Source of the DNA: Hermetia illucens
Lineage: Eukaryota; Arthropoda; Insecta; Diptera; Stratiomyidae
Assembly: GCF_905115235.1 (NCBI RefSeq)
Contig: NC_051850.1
Location: forward strand, 25,669,010-25,733,009
Direction of reading: 5' to 3'
DNA: 64,000 bases
Below, one piece after another: positions 36,716-46,559 of the stretch. Made by a program: the position numbers and the translations under genes. The stretch's first letter is position 1. Each line of letters begins with the position of its first letter. The notes under the pieces were generated by a model that saw nothing but the letters and a program-made list of their open reading frames with translations, was not told the origin of the DNA and searched no databases.

Positions 36716-38300
36716 TCAGGGATAACACCCTAACGTTCCGGTGACCAGGCTGCTAGGAAAGCATTCTGGATGTAACCAGCGCGTTGGAGTCACTGGTGCC
36801 GCTAGTGGAGGGGTGGCGAGTTCTGGAAGACTTCTCGGCAAGCGACCACCAATACATTGCTTTCGAAGTGGTGGACACAAACTCTCGGTGTGCGCCACCC
36901 CGCCGTTCATTCTATACATGGAACATTGCGAAAGTGGACACCGGGAGATTTGTCGAAACTCTTGGAAGAGGCGGAGCCGCGGGTACTCCTCGGGATGGTA
37001 GCCCTGCAGCTGACAGTTATGCCCAGCAGGGCAACGATACTTGCCAAACCTTCTATATATTGGTGGACGGTTGAAATTGCAGAGTTCCGGAAGGAGTGTC
37101 ACAGAGACCGCCGCTTAACACAACGTCTAAGCGACCGGGAGGAGGCATGTACCATAATGTGGGAATATAAATCAGCTAAAAGGAGACTCCGCAGCGTAAC
37201 AAATAAGAGCGAAGCTCGCTGTTGGCCGGATTTGGTCGACGAGGTGAATGGAGACCCGTGGAGACACAACCACAGGCTGGTAACCCGAAAAATCCGAAAA
37301 GTGCCCAAAAAGCTCATCAGAAGTAGACTCGCTGAAGATTTATCTCCACGGCAGTTCAGTTTTAGAGCAGGGAAATCCACAGTTTATGCTGTCTTCCAAG
37401 TCGTCAACGGGTAGTGCGCCTCGTAATGCTTGACGTCAGAAACGCCTTTATTTCCGTAAGATGGAAAGACATTCTAGGCACACTAGATAATACTTCCCAC
37501 GTGTCGAACTATCTCTTACGGATATTGAGGGACTATCTGACTGCTTCCTACTCTATGAAACACTAGAAGGTCAGAGGAGGATGGAGGTCACGTCAGGGGT
37601 GGCACAGGGATCCATCCTAGGGCCGAACCTCTGGAACGCTACCTATGATAGTCTACTTAAAATCGACATGCTAGAGGAGTCGCGCCTGGTCGGTCATGCA
37701 GATGATGTCACGGCGCTTGTTGCTGGACGCATTGTCGAACAGGCGCAAAGCAGACTCGGCGTGTTGATGCGACGGCTATTTGGATGGAGGACTAATCATG
37801 GTTTCAACCTTGCACTGGAAAAAACGAAAGTATTCATCCTGACTAAAAAGAGAATTCCGACCCTGTGTCCCATATTGTTCGGCGAGTCGATAATCGAGTC
37901 AAAGCCAGCGGTAAAGTATATCGGGCTGATACGCTAATGTAAATTTTGGGGGTCTTACGTCTAGCAGGCGACGTCAACGACGTTCAACACAATCTGTCCT
38001 GCTCTATGGCGCAGAGGTATGGGCTGATGCTGTTGGCGAGGAGATGTATCGTAAGCATATCGCGCATGTACAAAGACTTGGAACTTTGCGGGTGGCGTCT
38101 GCGTACCGCACTATCTCTGAGCCGGCCGTGATCGTGATCGCGGGAATGATCCCCATTGCTTTTCTTGCTAAAGAGCTTCAAGCCATATACAAGCGCAATG
38201 GAGAACAGCCAACGGAGGTGGTTGTTTGTGAAGAACGGCACCGGTCCCTAGACGAGTGGCAACTCTCTTGCCAAAATGAACCCAAAGTAATTTGACAAAC
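36716..38300 (+). mobile_element. R1-like LINE remnant
   Basis: Ordered fragments on the plus strand read LEDFSASDHQYIAFEV (endonuclease end, near 36825), RSRLAEDLSPRQFSFRAGKSTVYA (RT entry, near 37320), EVTSGVAQGSILGPNLWNATYDSLL (37583) and RLVGHADDVTALVAG (RT active site HADD, 37683). These are followed by GVLMRRLFGWRTNHGFNLALEKTKVF and RVASAYRTISEPAVIVIAGMIPI (near 38100). This series is characteristic of R1-group elements. Frameshifts and deletions separate the parts. It interrupts the duplicated block upstream of gene D. Confidence 0.78.
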
Positions 38301-38479
38301 GGTTCCAGGCTAGCTTTCCGATGATGGGGAGGTGTTTAGTTAATAGTCCGACGACGTACCGTTGCTGGAGTCCAGCACTCTGTGTGTAAATGAATTCACC
38401 TACCTTACTCCAAAAAAATATATATACATGCATATTATTATATTACACAACCTCATTAATGTTATTATTGATTGGTATT

Positions 38480-38900
38480 TGATTTGATCCTTCATGGAAC
38501 ACACGCTTTTCAGTATGGTTTAAACCCCCACAGAAAGCGAATCTTCAAATTAAAAAGCTGGCAAAAAGCAGCTGTTCACGCTAAGCAAACATTTTAGTGG
38601 ATTCCTCCGTAAATAATTTGGAACCATCGAACTCGCATACAAGTGAATTAATTAAGTGAATCAAGTTCTCAAGTCGTCAACTCGTACTTAACCCTCATTC
38701 CCCCAAATCATTGTCGTACCTGGTTGTAGGTATACTAATTGAGTGCATAAGCGGTAGACAAGAATCTCTAGCCTCCATTTTGCCGAACTTAAAGCACACC
38801 CAAAATATTATAGTATTTACTCATACTGCCCATAGGTAGTTGTCCTGATTCTGCGAAAGTAAATTGTTGATCTGAAAAGCCTTCGAGATCCTTGGTGACA
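38480..38900. repeat. Duplicated-block segment, D side
   Basis: Two stretches align with the E side. GAATCTTCAAATTRAAA...AAGCATTTTAGT...GATTCCT corresponds to 44255-44420. GTGCATAAGCRGT...TAGCCTCY...AAAGCA and TTGATCTG continuing past 38870 correspond to 45375-45640. This places genes D and E in copies of one larger ancestral block. Confidence 0.62.
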
Positions 38901-38909
38901 CACATCCTT

Positions 38910-39980
38910 AAAAGCTGTGGCGGAATTCGGGACCACCACCAATAGAGCGAGGATTAGATTGTGGTGAAAGCTAGTTTTGTATATATAATGCAACCTTGTG
39001 TCAGCCGATATAGAAGTGCTCGGCCGATGGTGGAGTTGACGTTCAACTTGATGATCATACCGTCGTTCGATAGACGTCAGGATACCAACTATCGCGTTTA
39101 TGGTGTTTGCTGGGTGGGACCGGACGAATGGTATGACGCTGCTTCGCACAACGCCTTTGATGGACACAGACGGCTCGTTTGAGTGGTTTTTGTACATTTC
39201 TTCTCGCCACGACCCTAACTTGGGCAGTTTCGGTATTTGACGGGATAATCGTTTCTCCCGCAACTGACGCACTTTGGCACTTTCTTGAACCTGGTCACAT
39301 TTCACGCAGCGGCAGGTTAAGTGGCAATTGGTTGCCGCATGATTTACACGCTGAAAGTTCTTGGGTTGGCATGTTCGATGGCTTTAATATTTCAATCAAA
39401 TGTGGTTAGCCAGATGTCCAATTGAATATTCTTTGTTTCTGGCCAGGTTGTGACAAAAGGCTTAACGCTGATGACTTTCCTTGCGTTTTTAATTTTACAG
39501 GACAAAAGGCCTCGAAGGGTGAGACTGATTGTCTTCTTAGAAAAAAGTGTGTATGCGATGAACTTATTTTTGTCCTTCGCCAGAATTTTCTTTCTTTCTT
39601 TCCGGTTCCTAATTAGATAATTGTCGGGAGAGGCTCAGAAAATGTTTTGCTTCATTAGTTTCAGCCAGAGATTCTCCAGCTTACTTCATTACTTTTATTC
39701 GCCTAAAATGGCTTGCTTTTGCTGGAAACTTTACACAGGGTTCTTGATCCATAATTTTGGGTTGTTGTTATGTCACTGATATCGGTTTAGGGTTGGGTCC
39801 TTTTAATGTCTGTTTAATCGTTACTTCAAGAGAGACGATGGTCCCCGGATTAGGTCCTTCTGAGGCTTTTGTAATTTTTAAAAGTGCCTCTTCACCCGAG
39901 TGTTGATTCTCCATCAGCGTTATCTCTTTTTGACAGTCGTAAATTAATTTTTTAGAGTTTTGGCGAAATCTCATAATGAC
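38910..39980 (-). mobile_element. Jockey-like LINE ORF1 (gag-like) remnant
   Basis: On the minus strand a row of zinc knuckles is visible: NFQRVNHAATNCHLTCRCVKCDQ (near 39340-39280) and CVSCGRN with DYPVKYRNC in another frame (near 39250). This resembles the three-knuckle end of Jockey-type ORF1 proteins, with the family's H/Y-PxxYRxCP motif. Upstream (39980-39770) an acidic open stretch may be its N-terminal part. No RT follows on the 3' side. It splits the duplicated block upstream of gene D. Confidence 0.55.
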
Positions 39981-40449
39981 TTGGACTCATTGTCCATTGA
40001 AACAATTCATTGCAATTCGTACTCGACCTCGAATGCCTCAGTTTGGGGGATACCACGACGCTTTTCGCCCGTCATTGTTTTGAATACGCCCTCCGCTGCG
40101 GACGAACTCATTTTGCCTGGTGTCTTGTCACCAATCACTGTTTCCTTCTTCAGTTCAAACTTTGTTAATTTTCTTGATCTCAACTTGGATCTGCTAATAA
40201 ATTAGGTTCACTTTACTCTGACTGCATTCCAATCACTTTTGCTACCTAATACTGTGGTTGTTTATCGCGATTTTGTGTGTATGAATCCGCACTCTTAGGA
40301 AATTCACTTCCGTAAATTATTGAGCCTTGCCCTCTTCCTTTGCTGGAAGTCCTTAGGGGAAAATTGATACCCTTGTCAGATTCTGTTTAAATTACAATCC
40401 AATACTTGTTACATGAACCGGCACACTCGGTATTGAGATATGAATACTA

Positions 40450-40600
40450 ATATATGGCGATAGTTCAGTAAGCGTTGGCGCTTCCATAATGCAGGAAAGA
40501 TGCAACATGTCAAAAACGCCTTGAACATTTCTACAAATATATCTAGCCTCGATTTAGCTTCCAAATTAAGGGCTTTATTGGGTATATTTTCAGAGCCCTA
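40450..40600. repeat. Duplicated-block marker (copy 2 of 3)
   Basis: It aligns with 45720-45870 and 27595-27745 and shares CATAATGCAGGAAAGAT, GCCTTGAACA and AAGGGCTTT. Between here and 38900 the block is split by the Jockey-like remnant. Confidence 0.5.
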
Positions 40601-40708
40601 TGTTTCCTTGTGTCCAAACCTGTCGCAAATATATTATTGTGGTAATTATTAACACAACTAAAGATATCTGGATAATATAACTTGAGCATCTTCCTAGCAG
40701 CATCTTAG

Positions 40709-40915
40709 TGGTCAAAGGGTAGTATAGGTCCCAGGGCGAAACGTGGATTGGTACCCACGATCGGGCATAAAACCTGGGAGATGCCTACTGAACCAACACC
40801 AACAGCTCTACTACCAAACCCTATCTCCACTTCCACGTGGTGACCACTAGGAGCTCTTTCGTAACGAAAAGCTGCAGATGGAGAAGGATGAAGGCGAGTC
40901 TGCCGCGCCGAGAGA
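40709..40915 (+). mobile_element. RTE-clade LINE, 5'-end-only fragment
   Basis: It starts at the same base as the copy at 709 (GTGGTCAAAGGGTAGTATAG) and follows it closely through CCTATCTCCACTTCCACGTGG to GAGTCTGCCGCGCC, then stops. Nothing of the coding region or 3' end is present. A LINE fragment with a 5' end but no 3' end needs a later deletion or a recombination event. Confidence 0.82.
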
Positions 40916-40959
40916 TTGAGATTATTTATAATCCAATAATGTGTGAATGTGTGAATAAA

Positions 40960-41230
40960 TCTACTAATCCATAATCGTCACTAAATGTCAGTATTATACT
41001 CAAAACAAAACAGAAATGAGTATACCGATTGACACAAAATTTGATGGAAAGGTGGAAACTGTGAACGTAGATTTTAAGGGGGGTCGTCATGCATATAAAT
41101 GGGGGGTGTATATTTTTTTCACTGAATATAGTCATCATGGACATCAAATGAAAAGTCTCGATTAGTACTTTGCAACGCGAGTCTTAGTTTTGACAATTAA
41201 TAGAAAGGCGGGGAATGCAGCAAGCAAAAT
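40960..41230. repeat. Unclassified dispersed repeat, family 2 (copy 1)
   Basis: It shares ACCGATYNAGACNAAATTTG, a GTGGAAACTGTG/ATGGGAACT segment and CATGCATATAAATGG/CATACATGTAAAGG with 63130-63480. No coding potential is seen. The class (MITE, SINE or LINE UTR) is unknown. Confidence 0.5.
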
Positions 41231-41369
41231 TGATGATCTTCCTCCTTGAGACGAAATCATTTCATCTAGAGAGATGTGGATGCAGTAATCAGCAACTAAA
41301 TTGCTCTGTTTATAGCAGAACATCTTTACATTTGTTGAAATAAACTGATTGTATCGTTACGTCCTACAA

Positions 41370-41725
41370 AGGATTGCTTGAACCTCACCCAAAAGAACCT
41401 CCGAATCGGTCATTGTCGACTGAACTATCACCTATGGAAGCTAGGGATATCTATGGACACTGCCTGCAGGTTCTGTGAGGAGGAGGACGAAACCTCTATG
41501 CACGTCCTGGGACAGCGTCCGGCACTTGCGCCAAGTAGGTCGGTACATCTGGGAGAACACTTAATACCAGATGCAAAGCTGAAACTTCTGGAAGTGGGGA
41601 ACATACTAAAGTTCCTAACGGTTACAGGCCTGCTTGAAATACTATCATCAACAGGTACACTATAACCAATAAAAGGGGCACAATAGTTCTTCAAGGCCGC
41701 GGTGCGACTTTTCCTTAACAGAACA
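41370..41725 (+). mobile_element. LOA/R1-group LINE, 3' terminal fragment
   Basis: The frame reads NLTQKNLRIGHCRLNYHL, MDTACRFCEEEDETSMHVLG and VGNILKFLTVTGLL, the same C-terminus as the element at 10.93-11.4 kb. The UTR follows (GGTGCGACTTTTCCTTAACAG) and ends in AACAATAATAATAAT. It is heavily 5'-truncated but open over 95 codons. Confidence 0.8.
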
Positions 41726-41879
41726 ATAATAATAATACGTCCTTATGGATTCGCGAGAGTATCGAGCCAACACCACGGTCGTCTTAAGGTACGGATTGAT
41801 TTGGTGAATACATTCAAAGCACCGCTGTGACAAGCCCAATGATGCCAGTTTATATATATTGAGTGCAGTTTCATCATTC

Positions 41880-42260
41880 ATACTGGTGGATGCAAGACGT
41901 GTTTAAAGTCTCTACCCAACCAAGAAGTACGTCACCTAAGGTGTAAACGCAACTCCACCTTTAAGCATCGAATATCACAACCCCCATGTAACTTTTACAA
42001 GGTGGCCAACCGCAAATAACCGGACCGAGAACATATATCCCTAGAATTTTCCTGAGACATATGAACACAGAAAGCTATCCCGATTTCCGTGGTACCAGAT
42101 AACCTCTGGGATGGCTAAAACCACTTCAGATGAGCCCCTGATTGCCCAAGGTCTTGGAGCATTCGTTTACTGCAACACGATCGTAAAGTCAATATGCATA
42201 CAGCCTTTATGAAAGCTTCCAATTGGAGGCTCTCCTTGACCACTTGGTGTTGATTCAGTT
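41880..42260. repeat. Unclassified dispersed repeat (copy 2)
   Basis: It is collinear with 8377-8800 with scattered differences, including AAGGTGGCCAACCGCAAATAAC and GTGGTACCAGATAACCTC. Confidence 0.55.
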
Positions 42261-43168
42261 GCTGTCCCGCATGCCTTCTCACCACCTTTGAGCACTTGTA
42301 GCGGAGAACAGATGAAATAATTCGAAGGCTCCATTTACATAGCTTATTGTCTTGTTGACGTGGGTTGTTGTTGTTGACCGATAGGCACCGAGTTTTTTGG
42401 TAACAAGCTTATACCCGAGGTATCCGTTAACGTCTTTGATTAGCCCTTATCAGCAGTGTGCCTGAGAGAAACTGCATACAAAAATTCTGAGGGAGCTTCG
42501 ATTAAGGCGATAGTAACCTCGAGGAATTTGCTGACGTTAGCAAGTAATAAAAGTTGGGTAATGATCAATTGTTGGAGACCAATGGGCGAAATAGGTTAAA
42601 ATTAAAGAATGAGAACTTGTAGCGCTATTATATAACCCGATAATTCTGATTACATGAACGGATGGCAGTAGAATAATCATCGTATTCGAAATACTTATTA
42701 GCTGCGGTGATTGCTTGGTAAACTGGTTATAATCTAGAATGTATTGTTTAGTATATAGTATCCGTAGTAGTATTTGGAAGTAATGAAAGTCGCGTAAGTA
42801 GTAGAGGTCTACATCCGCCATGAGCCATACATTCCAACACATCTAAAGCACTCTGGAGACGAGACACAAAGAAGGAAACATAAACCGTCCCTCTAGAGAC
42901 TTGCTAGTGTAAATCAGATAAAACAAAAACTGTTATTCTTCGAGAAGTTACTCTGACTGAAATCACTGTCATAGATTTCAGAAAATACTGGGTCTTTCTG
43001 ATTTTTGTCAAAGCAATCAAAGGCCATTCAAGAGCAAGCTGCTTTTACGGATATAACCATTTCTGATATAAAATTTTGCCTCTGAGAAATATTCTGACGT
43101 TATCCATGTATTAGATATTCGATGTATCTAATTTTAAGTAAAACTAATTAAGTTAAATTATCAAGTCG
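42261..43168. other. Unassigned intergenic DNA
   Basis: No supported gene or repeat. The 3' flank shared by genes E and F begins near 43130. Confidence 0.35.
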
Positions 43169-43194
43169 TTTATTTGCATAGTCAGTCCAAGAAT

Positions 43195-43724
43195 TTAGTG
43201 AGCAGCCTTCTTCTTCCAGAGACCACCATATCCCCAAGCTGGAGCGGCGTAGGCATGGCTTCCCCATCCGTATCCGTGGGATACAACTGGAGCAGCGATA
43301 GCGTGTCCAGCAATAGCTGGGGCAGCATAGGCATGAGCGGCAATAGCTGGGGCAGCAACAGCGTGGCTGACGACTGGAGCAGCAACAGCATGAGCAGCAA
43401 TAGCTGGGGCAGAATAAGCAGCAACAGCTGGAGCAGCAACGGCGTGGCTTACAACTGGAGCAGCGACGGCATGGCTAACAACTGGAGCAGAGTAGGCAGC
43501 ATGTCCCCATCCCAATCCACCGGCATAACCGACTCCATGTCCCCATCCCAAACCACCGGCATAACCGAGTCCATTTCCCCATCCGTATCCATGGGCGACT
43601 GGAGCGACGTATCCGGCTGAAGCGGCGCCGATAAGAGCAAGAGCCAAAACTAAGAATTTCTGCAAATTCAAATCCCCATAGTTCAGATCCTTCGATGACA
43701 ATGTAATCCTTTGTTACTCACCAT
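43195..43724 (-). CDS. Cuticle-type AAPV-repeat secreted protein, gene E (short form)
   Basis: ATG is at 43722-43724, the intron is 62 nt (43660-43721) and exon 2 is 43195-43659, giving 155 residues. The short form lacks one GWGHGVGYAGG unit and the AVAAPAVA run after it, going from GLGWGHAAYSAPVV straight into the VVSHAV repeats. It has AYSAPAIAAHAV where F and G have AYAAPAIAAHAV, and GHAIAAP where F and G have GHAVAAP. AATAAA is at 43169-43174 (minus). The intron happens to be open in frame for 12 codons, which is why an upstream in-frame start could be mistaken for the true one. Confidence 0.92.
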
Positions 43725-43763
43725 GATGCTGTTTGGTGTTGTCTTCTGGATAAATAAACCCTG

Positions 43764-43800
43764 ACTAATGATTAGTTCAGCATCTTATACGGTATTTATA
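43764..43800 (-). promoter_or_regulatory. Core promoter of gene E
   Basis: TATAAATA is at 43793-43800 and TTAGT at 43764-43768, minus strand. Confidence 0.75.
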
Positions 43801-43858
43801 TAATCAGATTGGCCGAAAAATTTAAATTCAAAATCACGACATAATAGGCCGAATTTAG

Positions 43859-43975
43859 ATTGATTTCGAGGTCATAGTAGGCATCATGTTGGCAATTCAT
43901 TAATAGTAAATATTTATCAGATATCTCCAATAGTTACCAATTTTTTGTTCCCATAGAATAATTTTGATTACAGCA
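43859..43975 (-). promoter_or_regulatory. Upstream conserved block, gene E
   Basis: Nearly the same as the gene D block. The match continues without a break from TATA to about 44160, i.e. beyond the block. Confidence 0.62.
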
Positions 43976-44254
43976 AGACGTTTTATCTTTGATGAACATC
44001 TAGTTCTCGCTGAGGAGCTTTCGGCTTAATTTAGAAAAATGATTAGAATTCATAATCATTTCCCAAAAGCGGAACCAAACTTTGTTATTGCGTTAAAGAT
44101 TGTGAATTTTTAAAACCCTGATTTACATAACTTTCCGGTATTTAACACACCCATCAAATTAAATGTTTAATTGAAAAAAGTTAGAAGGAAAATATGTTTC
44201 GTTACAAGGGATAAGAGTAGGCTAGTATCTTTTGAGGCTGTGGTTGACTCCAAC

Positions 44255-44420
44255 TGATATAAACATACATACAACCTCGCGCGGTTTGAAACTACACAGA
44301 GAGCAAATCTTCAAATTGAAATATTAAGGAGTTGGCAACAAGAAAGCATTTTAGTTGATTCCTTCCTCTCCCATAAGTAAACCATTTAAGTGAATCAAGT
44401 ATCCAACTCCAGGTCCAAGC
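44255..44420. repeat. Duplicated-block segment, E side (part 1)
   Basis: GGTTTGAAACTACACAGAGAGCAAATC to TAAGTGAATCAAGT aligns with 38510-38670 on the D side. Confidence 0.6.
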
Positions 44421-44704
44421 TCCAAATAAATCACCTAGACCTGACCTATTACGAATCTAGGAAGGAGCCCTAATCCTTACTGGAAAAATTATACCTTTAG
44501 CGATTAATATTTCCCGAATGACAGAATAATGTTAAGTCTCTTTCGAGTTATTCTGTATGTCAGAATAACCCCACAGTTCTAACCTTTTCTTTAACATCCT
44601 TTTTGGAAACAACTTTAGTGAATAATCCACGCTTTCTCCTAGAATCTAAACAAATAAAAAACAGTTGATTTCTTTCTAAAATGGGATAGGTTATTTATTT
44701 AGAA

Positions 44705-45180
44705 ATACGGATGCTTATGAAACTTGCAGGGACATTCATGGCGGATAGCTGTCTGACATTCAGAAGGAAGTTCTACAAAAGAACCAGAGGGGTAACAATG
44801 GGGAAGTCCCTCTCATCCTGTTTGAGTGACATATTCATGGGCAAGACTGAGAATGATCAACATTCCAAAGGCCTGCACCAAAAGATAAGGTAAAGATATG
44901 TAGATGACATTTTCACCATTCTCCATGAAGACAAAGAGAAGGAAGTCCTGAATAAGATACATCAGAACCCGACATTCACAATGGAGATTGAGGGCAATAT
45001 TTCTAAATTTGAGGATCATTAGAGAGAAAAAGGAGATCTCTTTTGATATCTTTAGAAAGCCTACACGCACGCAACGAACGATTCCGGAAAATTCCCCCCT
45101 CCCATTCACATAAAATGACCTCTTTCCATGCAATGATCCACCACTGTTCGCCGTGCCCCTTAGTACCGATTTAGGAATCG
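44705..45180 (+). mobile_element. Penelope-like element fragment (RT)
   Basis: FRRKFYKRTRGVTMGKSLSS, then RYVDDIFTILHEDKEKEVLNKIHQNPTFTMEIEGN, are typical of Penelope-like RT. The fragment is broken, with no ends identified. It lies inside the E-side duplicated block and is absent from the D side. Confidence 0.75.
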
Positions 45181-45374
45181 ACACCAGAGTGAAAAACGGC
45201 TTCCAACCGGCGGTCGATTATTGAAAAACTCACGTGGAGAAAGTCAAAATGGAAAATAAGAGCACTAGCATCGTTCGTTAATAACTTGGAAGGTAAAAGA
45301 AGAATAAGGATCACACCCTCTGCGTCGTTCGCTTCTACTCTAACCCTCTTTTTTGTAAAATCACTGTCGAATAG

Positions 45375-45870
45375 TGAAAATAGATAACTAGGTGCATAAG
45401 CAGTCCGCAGGAATAATCCTAGCAACCTCTATTTAGCCAAATTGAAAGCATTTGGACCATCCTAAACAGCAGCAGATTACTGAGTCGCACGATCCCTTCT
45501 ACATATTGAATTGTCCAACAAGCCAGTAAGTAATTTGATGGCACAGATAGTTGATCTGGTTCTGCAGAAGTGAATTTTCCGATCTGATAAGCCTCCCAAA
45601 CTTTTGATGGCGAACAGCCTACCCCCTTCAAGGCTAGGAAAAATTTTTAAAATTTCTATCATACTTCACCAGCATTTTTTCCAAAAGTAAGTATATGGTT
45701 CTATAGTTGATGGTTCAATAAACATTAGGCAGCAACGCTAACCTCTAGCATTGTGATAATGCAAGAAAAATCCTATCTAAAAAGCAAGCCTTGAACAACG
45801 CGTAAGTACATCGTGCTTCGATTTCAAACCGAGCCTAAGGGCTTTCCTGGACATACTGACATGACCCTGA
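45375..45870. repeat. Duplicated-block segment, E side (part 2)
   Basis: AACTAGGTGCATAAGCAGTC...TAGCAACCTC...GATAGTTGATCTGGTTCTGC aligns with 38730-38890, and the stretch from 45720 aligns with 40450-40600. The order is the same as on the D side. Confidence 0.58.
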
Positions 45871-46559
45871 GGTTTTCAATCACCCAAAACGTCATAAATA
45901 TCTGCAGTCCATCCTTTGTTACTTTAGGTATTATGGTATCCGAGTTAAGGTTTTCTTCAGCGAGCAAATTCTATGTCCTTGGAGAATGTTCTCTGATTTG
46001 CGAAAGCCTGCGAACGACCTCGACGAGAGGCCAATGAATGGGCGATCTGCGGGGATGTGCTTGGAGCTGTAGCTCCCTCCACTAAACTATGCTAACTAAC
46101 TAACGGTATTTCAAAACCTCTGCATAGCCTCGCTTCCGCATGTTCCTACACTTTGGCCAACCTCTTTTAAACTTAAAGGAATAGTGCTTCATTTTGAGAT
46201 AATGTTATGTGGTACCTGGACGAAAGTTTCTAACCCTTCTTGTCAGTTTGTAAGGATTGCAATTGAGAAGAAGTGAATGAAAAGGATTAGATAGGAATTG
46301 AGGTGGAGAATATGGGTTAGGAAAAGCGTTGGCTATTTGTTTAAGAGGAGGGATATCGACTGGGTGCGACCAACACCTCACAAAGGGCTTCACTGCATAC
46401 CTAACCAATGCGCCATTACAGTAACGGAGAATCTGCTTACCTTTAGACTGCATCTCTCCATCTAGAGACATGTCGGTCTAGAAGGTAAAACCGAAAATGA
46501 TCAGCGGTCGAATCGACCTCTCGCAGACGGCGTACGCAAACTTTCGCGGATCTGAGAAC

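Noticed and set aside
38817-39305. 162-codon minus-strand frame as a host protein
   Set aside because: Zinc-knuckle motifs in this and neighbouring frames identify it as a decayed LINE ORF1.
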